A DNA stretch of 9,346 bases, from assembly GCA_023434095.1 (NCBI GenBank), contig JAEYTJ010000188.1:1-9346 (forward strand), written 5' to 3'. Positions 1 through 6,353 of the stretch are shown here, piece by piece. This DNA comes from Pseudomonadota bacterium (GTDB taxonomy: Bacteria > Pseudomonadota > Alphaproteobacteria > Rhizobiales > Xanthobacteraceae). Each line of letters starts with the position of its first letter. The stretch's first letter is position 1. The translations under genes were made by a program, and so were the position numbers. The notes below the pieces were generated by a model. That model saw only the letters and a list, made by a program, of their open reading frames with translations. It searched no databases and was not told where the DNA came from.

Positions 1-186
1 CTCGACGTCACCGAGAACGCGATGGTGTCGCGCGACCGGTCCGGCCTCGGTCTGCTGCGCCGCCTGCTGCTGGGCCTGCTGGCGCTGCTGCTCCATCTGC
101 GGCACGCCGGAGAAGAACTGCCAGGCAATGAGCACCGCCATCGACATGACGATGGCGAGGATCATGTTGCGGTTTTCGGACGTCAT
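1..186 (-). CDS. yidC: Membrane protein insertase YidC, N-terminal part (runs off the left edge)
   Basis: Only the first 62 codons are present. YidC inserts and folds inner-membrane proteins, alone or with the Sec translocon. The visible N-terminus begins MTSENRNMILAIVMSMAVLI and continues into WQFFSGVPQMEQQ. This is the typical Gram-negative start: a short cytoplasmic TSENRN leader, one transmembrane helix (about residues 8-26), then a Gln/Ala-rich periplasmic linker (about 31-46). The insertase core and the large periplasmic domain lie outside the window. The ATG (184-186) overlaps the rnpA stop codon as ATGA, so translational coupling is likely. The order rpmH-rnpA-yidC is the classical conserved one and supports the call. 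The start is fixed by that overlap and by the conserved N-terminus. Confidence 0.95.
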   Translation of the reverse strand, partial: MTSENRNMILAIVMSMAVLIAWQFFSGVPQMEQQRQQAQQQAAQQTEAGPVARHHRVLGDVE

Positions 187-584
187 GGCAGGGGCTCTCC
201 GTCGGCGCGCGGCGGGCGCTGCGCAGCCTCGGCGCGCGCAGGCTTGGGCGGGCGCCGGCTTCCTGAGTGAAGGCGGGCGATACCCCGCTCTATGTCGTGA
301 ATAAGGGCACTGAACGGCGTGCCGAGCGCGGCGCGCCGGGCGACGATCACATAGTCGAAACCGTCCTGGCCGGCGCGTGGCAAGGCGTCGCGGACCGCCG
401 CGCGCAGGCGGCGGCGGATGCGGTTCCGTTCGACGGCATTGCCGTGCTTCTTGGTAACGGTGAGCCCGATACGGGCCTGCGCCTTGTCGGCGCGATCACG
501 GCCCTGAAGGAGGAGCGGGCCGGAATTGGCGCGCAGCGCGGACGCTGCGGCCAGGAAGTCCTTGCGCTTGACGAGCCGGTCCAT
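183..584 (-). CDS. rnpA: Ribonuclease P protein component
   Basis: This is the protein subunit of RNase P, which binds the catalytic RNA and helps mature the 5' ends of tRNAs. The 133-residue product starts MDRLVKRKDF. That keeps the usual Arg/Lys-rich N-terminus with the conserved Phe (F10). It carries the family's RNR motif as RNRIRRRLR at residues 53-61, followed by the FDYVIVAR strand (76-83). The last ~25 residues are a Pro/Arg/Ala-rich tail, common in alphaproteobacterial RnpA. I chose the ATG at 584, which has a GAGGA about 13 nt upstream. A TTG at 608 would add eight residues (MPEDRRPT) not expected in the family. It lies 65 nt downstream of rpmH and overlaps yidC by 4 nt, consistent with one transcript. 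Confidence 0.95.
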   Translation of the reverse strand: MDRLVKRKDFLAAASALRANSGPLLLQGRDRADKAQARIGLTVTKKHGNAVERNRIRRRLRAAVRDALPRAGQDGFDYVIVARRAALGTPFSALIHDIERGIARLHSGSRRPPKPARAEAAQRPPRADGEPLP

Positions 585-649
585 GGTAGGGCGCCGATCC
601 TCAGGCAACAGAGGGGCGCGCCCCAGCCATGCGGGGTCGAAGAGCTCGG

Positions 650-784
650 TCAGGCCGACAGGCGCTTGCGGCCATGTGCCCGGCGCGCATTGATGATCTT
701 GCGGCCGTTGCGGGTCGCCATGCGCGCACGGAAGCCGTGCCGGCGGGCGCGCACGAGCTTGCTCGGTTGATAAGTGCGCTTCAC
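650..784 (-). CDS. rpmH: 50S ribosomal protein L34
   Basis: The complete 44-residue protein starts MKRTYQPSKLVRARRHGF and ends GRKRLSA. It is essentially the L34 consensus, including RMATRNGRKII in the middle. L34 is a small basic protein of the large ribosomal subunit. The start codon is GTG (782-784), fixed by the invariant MKRTYQPS N-terminus. A GGAG Shine-Dalgarno lies at 792-795, seven nt upstream. It is the first gene of the rpmH-rnpA-yidC transcript and has a 5' leader of about 130 nt from the promoter at 921-949. Confidence 0.97.
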   Translation of the reverse strand: MKRTYQPSKLVRARRHGFRARMATRNGRKIINARRAHGRKRLSA

Positions 785-920
785 GGTTCTATCTCCGCTT
801 GTTCGATCTGCCGCCCATTAACCGGACGCTTTCCCGTTCCGGCGCGCCACGGAGCCAGCCGGGGCGAAGAAGCGCAGATGCGGGAGACACGCCAGCGGCA
901 GGGCAGCCGTGGTTGGGCGG

Positions 921-949
921 CTTATAGGGGGCACTCCTGCCCAAGTCAA
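921..949 (-). promoter_or_regulatory. Sigma-70 promoter of rpmH-rnpA-yidC
   Basis: On the minus strand a -35 box TTGACT (944-949) is separated by exactly 17 nt from a -10 box TATAAG (921-926). This is a near-consensus housekeeping promoter. It points at rpmH with a predicted transcription start near 914, giving a leader of about 130 nt. Its strength fits a ribosomal protein gene. Boxes and spacing are seen directly; activity is inferred. Confidence 0.8.
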
Positions 950-1079
950 TGCGTCAGTGCCGTTCGGCGCCTGCCCATCCACCTTCGCCGCCGCCACCCT
1001 TTTCGATGTCGGGCGGCAGCCGCCGCGCGCCGCCTCTGGCAACCGCGCCTCGCGACCTTACATGAATGTGATCGGCCGC

Positions 1080-1117
1080 GGGAGGCAGGCCGGCGATGGG
1101 GAGGGTGCCTGCCTTCC
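1080..1117. repeat. Inverted repeat in the kinase upstream region
   Basis: GGGAGGCAGGC (1080-1090) can pair with GCCTGCCTTCC (1107-1117). This gives an 11-bp stem with one G-U pair and a 16-nt loop, about 68 nt before the kinase start. No T-tract follows on either strand, so it does not look like an intrinsic terminator. It could be a leader structure or chance in GC-rich DNA. Confidence 0.4.
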
Positions 1118-1184
1118 TGATCCGCCGTCGTTTCCCTGCCGTAATCCTTTCGTCCGATAGCGCGCGCGTCCGGGCCCGAAGACC

Positions 1185-2813
1185 GTGACGCAGAAGCGGG
1201 AAGAAGCACTGTTCGGCATGAAGAAGCGTTCGCAAGCCGGGACCGATGGCGTCGCCGTGCCCGTCATCCCGGCGGGGAACGCGCCTGCGCGTCCGGAAGG
1301 CGGGCATCTCGTGCCCGACACGCCGGATGTGCGCGTGGCAGGCGGGCCCGCATCCTCGCAGGAGGGCGAGCGCCGCCGATTCCATCTCGGGCTTTCGGGC
1401 AAGCTCCTGGCCTTCACCCTTGCCTTCGTGCTGCTGGCGGAGGTCCTGATTCTGGTGCCGGCGGTGGCGGCGTTCCGGCTCAACTGGCTGTCCGACCGGC
1501 TGGCCTCGGCCCGTACGGCGGCGCTGGTGCTCGACGCCGCGCCGGACGGCATGATCTCGCCGCAGCTGACGCAGGAGCTGCTGCGCAGCGTCGGCGCCAT
1601 CACCGTGGCCCTCAAGCGCGACAATACCCGGCGCCTGCTCGCCTCGTCCGACATGCCGCCCGAGGTCGACCACCACGCCGACGTGCGCGATGTCGGGCCG
1701 GTGCAGGCGGTGCGGGAGGCCTTCGACACGCTGCTGGCGCCGGACGGGCGTATCATCCGCGCCGTCGGCACGCCGCCGCGCGGCGACGGATTCGTCGAGA
1801 TCGTCATCAGCGAGACGCCGCTGCGCAAGGCGATGCTGCGCTTCACCGGCAACGTGCTTCTGGTGTCGCTGGTGATCGCCGCGCTCACCGGCGCGCTGGT
1901 CTATCTCGGTCTCGCCTGGATGTTCGTGCGGCCGATGCGCCGTCTCACCCAGCGCATGGTGGCCTTCCGCCTCAACCCGGCTTTGCCGGTGCTCGAGCGG
2001 GACGACGACCGCCGGATGGACGAGATCGGCCAGGCCGAGCGCGAGCTCAACACCATGCAGCGGCAGATCGCCGAGACGCTGCAGCAGAAGAGCCATCTCG
2101 CCGCCCTCGGCCTCGCCGTGTCGAAGATCAACCACGACCTGCGCAACCTGCTGGCCTCGGTGCAGCTGATCTCCGACCGCCTCGCCGACATCCGCGACCC
2201 GGCGGTGCAGCGTTTCGCCCCCAAGCTGGAAGCGGCGCTGGACCGCGCCATCGCCTATTGCGAGCACACGCTCGCCTATGGCAAGGCGCAGGAGCCCCCG
2301 CCCGAGCGGCGCATGGTGGCGCTGGCCCCGCTGGTGGCGGAGGTGCGCGACACGCTCGGTCTCGGCGCGGGCGAGGACGGCACGGGCATCGGCTTCGTCG
2401 AATCGGTCGACCGCGACCTCATGGTCGACGCCGACCCGGATCAGCTTTTCCGGGTGCTGCTCAATCTCTGCCGCAACGCGGTCGAGGCGCTGCGCGCCCG
2501 CGCGCCCAATGACGTCTCCCGCGACCAGATCCGCATCACCGGGCGGCGCGAGGGCGCCATCGTCGTCATCGAGGTCGCCGATACCGGCCCCGGCGTGCCG
2601 GAGCGGGCACGGGAGCATCTGTTCGAGGCGTTCCAGGGCTCGGTGAGCCGGGGCGGCACCGGCCTCGGCCTCGCCATCGCCGCGGAGCTGATGCAGGCCC
2701 ATGGCGGCGACCTGCAACTGGTCCCCGGCACCATCGGCGCTACCTTCCAGCTGCGGGTACCCGACCGGCCGGTCGATCTCGAGGCCCACCGGGCGCTGCG
2801 CTCCTTCGGCTGA
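1185..2813 (+). CDS. HAMP-containing membrane sensor histidine kinase, no partner regulator visible
   Basis: An inner-membrane sensor kinase of about 542 residues. In order it has a ~70-residue cytoplasmic N-terminal extension, TM1 (about 74-97), a periplasmic sensor region (about 98-215) that I cannot assign to a family, TM2 (about 222-247), a HAMP linker (about 247-300), a dimerisation/phosphoacceptor helix with the H-box KINHDLRN (His317), and a HATPase_c domain. That domain shows the N-box NLCRNAVEAL (427-436), G1 box DTGPG (466-470), F-box LFEAF (479-483) and G2 box GGTGLGLAI (490-498). All catalytic boxes look intact. No response regulator adjoins it, so it is an orphan within this window. 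The start is uncertain: GTG 1185 gives the longest form with a poor ribosome-binding site, while ATG 1218 (residue 12) has GGAAGAAG upstream. The stop is 39 nt before the glycosidase-like gene, suggesting co-transcription. Confidence 0.92.
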   Translation: MTQKREEALFGMKKRSQAGTDGVAVPVIPAGNAPARPEGGHLVPDTPDVRVAGGPASSQEGERRRFHLGLSGKLLAFTLAFVLLAEVLILVPAVAAFRLNWLSDRLASARTAALVLDAAPDGMISPQLTQELLRSVGAITVALKRDNTRRLLASSDMPPEVDHHADVRDVGPVQAVREAFDTLLAPDGRIIRAVGTPPRGDGFVEIVISETPLRKAMLRFTGNVLLVSLVIAALTGALVYLGLAWMFVRPMRRLTQRMVAFRLNPALPVLERDDDRRMDEIGQAERELNTMQRQIAETLQQKSHLAALGLAVSKINHDLRNLLASVQLISDRLADIRDPAVQRFAPKLEAALDRAIAYCEHTLAYGKAQEPPPERRMVALAPLVAEVRDTLGLGAGEDGTGIGFVESVDRDLMVDADPDQLFRVLLNLCRNAVEALRARAPNDVSRDQIRITGRREGAIVVIEVADTGPGVPERAREHLFEAFQGSVSRGGTGLGLAIAAELMQAHGGDLQLVPGTIGATFQLRVPDRPVDLEAHRALRSFG

Positions 2814-2852
2814 GCGGGCGCAGGGGCGCCTGACTTTGCGAAAGGACGCGAT

Positions 2853-4199
2853 GTGAACCGACGCTTTTCCCCGCTCCATCCCCTGCCGCACGGCGTCAGC
2901 CGCCGGGGCGTGCTCGCCGCGCTGGCGGCTTCCCTGCCGCTGCTGGCGACCTCTGCCGCCCCGGCGCAGCCCAATCTCGCCACGCCGGTGATTCCCGGCA
3001 CGCCGGGCGCGAAGCCGGTGCAGGTGACCGTCGAGGGCCGCAACATTCTGGTGGACGGCCAGCCCTTCCACGTGCGGGGCGTCGCCGGCGACGGGCCGCT
3101 GGCGGTGCTGCCCGGCCTCGGCGCCACCACCGTGCGCAGCTATGGCGAGGACCCCGGCCCCTTGCTCGACGAGGCCGGCAAGCTCGGGCTCAAGGTGATC
3201 GCCGGCCTGTGGATCGGCCAGCCCCGGCAGGGGGCCGACTATGCCGATCCGGCCTTCCGCGCCCGCCAGCTGACGGAGCTGGAAGCCGTGGTGACGAAGT
3301 ATCGCGACCATCCGGCGCTGCTGATGTGGGGCATCGGCAATGAGGTGGAGGTGGATCTCGACGATGATTCGGCGGTCTGGCCGGTTATCGGGGAGGTGGC
3401 CGCCATGGTCGCCCGCGTCGATCCCCGCCACCCGCCGCTCGCCGTGCTCGCCGAGACCGGAACCGACAAGGTGGAGAAGCTGCGCCGCGCCGCCCCGAGC
3501 ATCACAGTGCTCGGCCTCAATTCCTATGGCGATGCGCTCTATTCGGTCGCGGAGCGGGCGCGCAAGCAGGGCTGGGAAGGGCCGATCGTCATCACCGAGC
3601 TCGGCGCGCTTGGCCAGTGGCAGGCGGCCCATGCGCCGTGGGGCGCCCCCTTCGAGCCGAGCTCGACCCAGAAGGCGATCCAGCTGCGCCGCTACCTCGG
3701 CGCGCTGGAGGAGCAGGGGGCGGGCACCATCCTGTTCCTCTGGGGCCAGAAGCAGGAGGTGACGCCGAGCTGGCACAGCCTGCTGCTGCCGGACGGCGTG
3801 TGGCTGGAGGCGGCGGAAGCCATGGCGCAGGCCTGGGGCGGCCAGCCGCCCGGCGGCAATCAGGCGCCGCGCATCGCCTCGCTGCGGGTGGCGGGCGACC
3901 CGAGCGCGCCTTTCGGCAGCTGGAGCGCGGATGAAGAAGGTGCCTTCACCCTCGATGCCGTCGAGCCCGATGGCGACCTGATGGAGGTCCGCTGGTTCGT
4001 CATGGCGGAAAGCGCCGATCGCGGCATTGGCGGCGATCGCGAGGAGGTGCCCGAGCTTTTCGGCGAGGCGGTGCGCCAGAGCGGGCCCACCGGCGCCCGG
4101 GTCTCCGACCTCAGGCCGGGACACTACCGCGGCTTCGTCGAGCTGCGCGACGGCAAGGGGGCCGGCGCCACGGCCAACATGCCGTTCGAGGTGCGCTAG
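2853..4199 (+). CDS. Exported glycoside hydrolase-like protein, GH2-type TIM barrel, Tat signal
   Basis: The 448-residue protein has a Tat-type signal peptide: SRRGVLAAL (S16-R17-R18) then a hydrophobic stretch, with likely cleavage after APA near residue 38. Residues about 56-330 resemble the catalytic barrel of glycoside hydrolase family 2: NILVDGQPFHVRGV (64-77), then WGIGNEVEVD, in which E164 after Asn163 fits the acid/base, and VITELGALG, in which E249 fits the nucleophile. LNSYGD (222-227) is another expected barrel motif. Residues about 338-448 look like a beta-sandwich (Ig/Fn3-like) domain. The usual N-terminal GH2 sugar-binding and sandwich domains are missing, so it is a minimal variant. 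The substrate is unknown; a beta-linked envelope or exopolysaccharide glycan is a guess. GTG is chosen as start, with AAAGGA 7 nt upstream. It follows the sensor kinase by 39 nt. Confidence 0.85.
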   Translation: MNRRFSPLHPLPHGVSRRGVLAALAASLPLLATSAAPAQPNLATPVIPGTPGAKPVQVTVEGRNILVDGQPFHVRGVAGDGPLAVLPGLGATTVRSYGEDPGPLLDEAGKLGLKVIAGLWIGQPRQGADYADPAFRARQLTELEAVVTKYRDHPALLMWGIGNEVEVDLDDDSAVWPVIGEVAAMVARVDPRHPPLAVLAETGTDKVEKLRRAAPSITVLGLNSYGDALYSVAERARKQGWEGPIVITELGALGQWQAAHAPWGAPFEPSSTQKAIQLRRYLGALEEQGAGTILFLWGQKQEVTPSWHSLLLPDGVWLEAAEAMAQAWGGQPPGGNQAPRIASLRVAGDPSAPFGSWSADEEGAFTLDAVEPDGDLMEVRWFVMAESADRGIGGDREEVPELFGEAVRQSGPTGARVSDLRPGHYRGFVELRDGKGAGATANMPFEVR

Positions 4200-4235
4200 C
4201 GCCCGGCGCCGGCGCGCTTCGGGTCGCCTTTGGCC

Positions 4236-4259
4236 TGTGGATAGCGCGGTTGTGGATCG
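4236..4259 (+). other. Two DnaA-box-like nonamers
   Basis: TGTGGATAG (4236-4244) and TGTGGATCG (4251-4259) lie in the same orientation, 15 nt apart. The first differs at one position and the second at two from the reverse complement of the TTATCCACA consensus. Two imperfect copies, with no AT-rich unwinding element visible nearby, are not an origin. Listed as a weak sequence observation. Confidence 0.25.
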
Positions 4260-4266
4260 TCCCCGC

Positions 4267-4295
4267 TTGCAAAGCGCCCGCAAACGGGGTAGCAG
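4267..4295 (+). promoter_or_regulatory. Possible tRNA-Arg promoter
   Basis: TTGCAA (4267-4272) and TAGCAG (4290-4295) are separated by 17 nt and lie upstream of the tRNA gene. The spacing is ideal and the -35-like box is plausible, but the -10 box is poor. The predicted transcript would start about 70 nt before the mature tRNA 5' end. It is the best candidate I see in the 172-nt gap after the glycosidase-like gene, which otherwise holds no gene. Confidence 0.35.
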
Positions 4296-4371
4296 ACGGG
4301 CCCTCGCGGTTGGCATCCACTTCGGTGTCCGCCCGCCGCGAACAGGCTTCCTGCCATTGGCGGAAAGCCGG

Positions 4372-4448
4372 GCGCCCGTAGCTCAGCTGGATAGAGCACC
4401 AGACTACGAATCTGGGGGTCAGAGGTTCGAATCCTTTCGGGCGCGCCA
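4372..4448 (+). tRNA. tRNA-Arg (anticodon ACG)
   Basis: A full 77-nt cloverleaf with encoded CCA. The acceptor stem GCGCCCG (4372-4378) pairs with CGGGCGC (4438-4444), discriminator G4445, CCA 4446-4448. The D-stem is GCTC/GAGC (4381-4384 and 4394-4397). The anticodon stem CCAGA/TCTGG encloses loop CTACGAA with anticodon ACG at 4406-4408. The T-arm is AGAGG-TTCGAAT-CCTTT (4421-4437). Anticodon ACG reads CGN arginine codons after A34 is deaminated to inosine by TadA. All stems are intact, so it should be functional. It sits convergent to tauC. Confidence 0.98.
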
Positions 4449-4449
4449 T

Positions 4450-4492
4450 TTTTTCACGAGAAAAATCAGCATCTTGGATCGCTTGGCGATCC
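4450..4492. terminator. Weak terminator candidates between convergent tRNA-Arg and tauC
   Basis: Two inverted repeats lie in the 99-nt gap. TTTTTC (4450-4455) and GAAAAA (4460-4465) flank loop ACGA directly after the tRNA CCA. GGATCGC (4476-4482) and GCGATCC (4486-4492) flank loop TTG. Read from tauC on the minus strand, the 7-bp hairpin comes first and a T-run follows about 10 nt later. Read from the tRNA, a six-T run follows the mature 3' end. Neither is a textbook terminator, but the position between converging units fits one. Confidence 0.4.
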
Positions 4493-4547
4493 CATCTCCC
4501 GGACGACGTTCCCCATCACGTTCCCACGCCGTTCCCGGCGCGGGCCC

Positions 4548-5456
4548 TTAGGCGTGGCTGGCCCAGCCGACCAGCGCGCGTTCCGCGAGGCGGACGATGA
4601 GTTCCAGCACGAAGGCGACGGCGGCGATGACGAAGATGCCGGCCACCACCACGTCGGTGGCGAGGAAGTTTGCGGCGGACTGGATCATGAACCCCACGCC
4701 CCGCGTCGCCGCCACCAGTTCCGCCGCCACGAGCGTCGACCAGCCGGCGCCGAGCGCGATCCGTGTGCCGGTGAGGATGGAGGGCAGCGCCGAGGGCAGC
4801 ACCACAAGCCGCAGCAGCTGTCCCCGGCTGGCGCCGAGGGCGCGGGCGACGTTCACCCGGTTGCGGTCGACACCGCGCACCCCGGCAGCGGTGGCGAGAA
4901 TGACCGGCGGCAGCATGGCGAGGGCGATCACCAGCACCTTCGCGCTTTCGCCGATGCCGGCCCAGATGATGACGAGCGGCAGATAGGCGAGCGGGGGAAT
5001 CGGGCGCAGGAACTCGACGATGGGGTCGAGAATCCCGCGCCCCACCGTGGAGAGCCCGATGGCGAAGCCCGCCGGCACGCCGAGCGCCAGCGCCGCCGCC
5101 AGCGCCGCGAAGACGCGCAGCAGGCTGGCACCGAGATGCTGCGCCAGAGTGGCGTCGACGAAGCCTTCGGTGACGAGGCGGGCGAGACGTTCCGCCACCG
5201 CCTGCGGCGCGGGAAGAAACAGCGCCGGTACCGTCCCGGCGGCGGTGACAGCCCACCACAGCGCGAGGAAGCCGCCAATGGTGGCGAGCGGAAGCCATAC
5301 CCGCGCCGTCAGCACCGGGCGGCGGCGCGGCGGCGTCCGGGTGGGTGCGGCCGGCGCGGGGGATGGGCGCCGGGCCTCATCGAAGGGAAACCCTTCGGCG
5401 GGCACCGCCAGAGGCAGGGAGATGTCGGCGACGGGCAGGCGGGTGACGAGGCTCAT
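4548..5456 (-). CDS. tauC: Taurine/sulfonate ABC transporter permease TauC
   Basis: An inner-membrane permease of 302 residues that forms the translocation path for taurine or a related sulfonate. It closely follows the E. coli TauC pattern: FLPAPQAV (80-87), GFVDATLAQHL (98-108), RGILDPIVEFLRPIPPLAYLPL (140-161), GIGESAKVL (167-175), TGTRIALGAGWSTLVAAELVAATRG (229-253) and FLATDVVVAGI (264-274). The EAA-type loop that contacts the ATPase is ARALGASRGQLLRLVVLP (204-221). About six transmembrane helices are expected, the first at about 53-71. The N-terminus has a ~50-residue Pro/Arg-rich cytoplasmic extension that makes it longer than E. coli TauC. The ATG at 5456 overlaps the tauB stop as ATGA; an upstream in-frame extension reads through tauB and is not real. 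It is last in the cluster, ending in TAA at 4548-4550. Confidence 0.93.
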   Translation of the reverse strand: MSLVTRLPVADISLPLAVPAEGFPFDEARRPSPAPAAPTRTPPRRRPVLTARVWLPLATIGGFLALWWAVTAAGTVPALFLPAPQAVAERLARLVTEGFVDATLAQHLGASLLRVFAALAAALALGVPAGFAIGLSTVGRGILDPIVEFLRPIPPLAYLPLVIIWAGIGESAKVLVIALAMLPPVILATAAGVRGVDRNRVNVARALGASRGQLLRLVVLPSALPSILTGTRIALGAGWSTLVAAELVAATRGVGFMIQSAANFLATDVVVAGIFVIAAVAFVLELIVRLAERALVGWASHA

Positions 5457-6232
5457 GCGTCGGCTCCGGCGAAGATCACCTCGCGCAGCCGCTCGCGGGC
5501 GGCGCCGAAGGCGGGGAGGGATTTGACCTTGCTGCCGAGCCCTTCGTCGAGCGCGCGGCGGCCGAAGGCGAGCGGCTCGTCCAGCACCACCCGGCCGGGG
5601 CGGCCGGCCAGCACCACCAGCCGCGTGCCGAGATAGAGCGCCTCGTCGAGGCCGTGTGTGACGAACAGGATGGTCTTGCCGGTGCGTCTCCACACGTCGA
5701 GGACGAGATCCTGCATCTGCTCGCGGGTCAGCGCGTCGAGCGCGCCGAGCGGCTCGTCCATCAGCAGGATGTCCGGGTCGGCGACGAGGGCGCGGGCGAG
5801 GCTGACGCGCTGGCGCTGGCCGCCGGAGAGCTGCCAGGTGGCATGGTCGCCCTTGCCGGCGAGCCCGACCAGCGCCAGCGCCTCCTCGGCCCGGGCGTCG
5901 CGCTCCGCCCGCGCAAGGCCCCGCAGCCGCAGCGCGAAGCCGACATTCTCGCGGGCGTTCAGCCAGGGGAACAGCGCGGCGGTCTGCAGCACCACGCCGC
6001 GCTCGACGCCCGGCCCCGTCACCGGCTGCCCCTCGACCCAGACCTCGCCGGAGGAAGGGGAAAGGAAGCCGGCGACGGCGTTCAGCAACGTGGACTTGCC
6101 GCAGCCCGACGCCCCCAGCAGCACGACGAACTCACCCGCCGCCACCTTGAGGTTGATGTCGTCCAGCACGGCGGTCTCGCCCCCGCCGGGGGCTGGAAAG
6201 CGCAGGCCGAGGCGGAACAGGGTCAGCTTCAT
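5453..6232 (-). CDS. tauB: Taurine/sulfonate ABC transporter ATP-binding protein TauB
   Basis: The 259-residue ATPase energises sulfonate import through TauC. All nucleotide-binding motifs are intact: Walker A GASGCGKST (40-48), Q-loop Q83, signature LSGGQRQRV (135-143), Walker B ILLMDEP (155-161) with catalytic E160, D-loop GALDA, and switch His193 in VTHGLDEA. Features such as VTGPGVERGVVLQ (71-83) and LTREQMQDL (168-176) match the TauB/SsuB subfamily. ATG 6232 is preferred over a longer frame to 6289, because the sequence from MKLTLFRL fits the family and a strong GAGGAG lies six nt before it. The longer form would start inside the upstream terminator hairpin. It overlaps tauC by 4 nt. It is separated from tauA by 121 nt containing that hairpin, whose loop is complementary to the Shine-Dalgarno region. 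Confidence 0.95.
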   Translation of the reverse strand: MKLTLFRLGLRFPAPGGGETAVLDDINLKVAAGEFVVLLGASGCGKSTLLNAVAGFLSPSSGEVWVEGQPVTGPGVERGVVLQTAALFPWLNARENVGFALRLRGLARAERDARAEEALALVGLAGKGDHATWQLSGGQRQRVSLARALVADPDILLMDEPLGALDALTREQMQDLVLDVWRRTGKTILFVTHGLDEALYLGTRLVVLAGRPGRVVLDEPLAFGRRALDEGLGSKVKSLPAFGAARERLREVIFAGADA

Positions 6233-6239
6233 CGCCCAC

Positions 6240-6279
6240 TCCTCAGGAAAAGAGAAAAAGGCCCGGCATCCCTGAGGAA
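6240..6279 (-). promoter_or_regulatory. Anti-Shine-Dalgarno complementarity in the terminator loop (possible pseudoknot)
   Basis: Read in the mRNA sense, the terminator loop contains TCCTCAGG (6272-6279). It is perfectly complementary to CCTGAGGA (6241-6248), which overlaps the tauB Shine-Dalgarno GAGGAG (6240-6245). If both helices form, the geometry is a standard H-type pseudoknot: an 8-bp stem 1, a 1-nt loop 1, an 8-bp stem 2 and a 12-nt U-rich loop 3. The complementarity is seen directly. Function in masking the ribosome-binding site is a hypothesis. Confidence 0.45.
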
Positions 6280-6288
6280 GCCGGGCCA
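6249..6288 (-). terminator. Intercistronic Rho-independent terminator between tauA and tauB
   Basis: On the minus strand GGCCCGGC (6281-6288) and GCCGGGCC (6261-6268) form a perfect 8-bp GC stem around a 12-nt loop. The loop can add a 3-bp inner stem across one mismatch. The tract TTTTTCTCTTTT (6249-6260) follows immediately. It lies 66 nt past the tauA stop. The expected effect is partial termination that gives more TauA than TauBC, common for binding-protein transporters. The ratio is an inference. Confidence 0.85.
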
Positions 6289-6353
6289 AGTCACACTGCG
6301 GTCTCTCACATCGCCCGCAGCGCTCGGGAACCGGGGATCGGGAAGGCGAGGCG

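Larger units (their letters stand above)
785..1184. other. Divergent intergenic region between rpmH and the histidine kinase gene
   Basis: This 400-nt gap separates the minus-strand rpmH cluster from the plus-strand kinase gene. It holds the rpmH promoter (921-949), the rpmH leader (785 to about 914) and one inverted repeat (1080-1117). I see no convincing gene here: open frames across it are GC-rich shadows without recognisable protein character. I could not identify a convincing promoter for the plus-strand kinase gene, although it must start somewhere between about 950 and 1184. Confidence 0.6.

Noticed and set aside
183..608. Longer rnpA from a TTG at 608
   Set aside because: The eight extra residues do not resemble RnpA N-termini, and the ATG at 584 starts at the conserved basic MDRLVKRKDF.
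954..4316. A 1120-codon open frame on the minus strand across the kinase and glycosidase genes
   Set aside because: It is antisense to two genes with clear domains and motifs. Its translation is Arg/His/Ala/Gly-rich with no recognisable fold, the usual shadow of GC-rich codon use.
4111..4449. Minus-strand ORF containing PKGFEPLTPRFVVWCSIQLS
   Set aside because: This string is the well-known false protein from the antisense of a tRNA gene; it lies exactly on tRNA-Arg.
4027..4551. Plus-strand ORF containing APVAQLDRAPDYESGGQRFE
   Set aside because: This is the sense-strand translation of tRNA-Arg, another common false annotation, and it also overlaps the glycosidase gene out of frame.
4548..5693. 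Longer tauC reading into tauB
   Set aside because: The extra 79 residues are an out-of-frame shadow of tauB. The ATG at 5456 forms the ATGA overlap and starts the TauC sequence.
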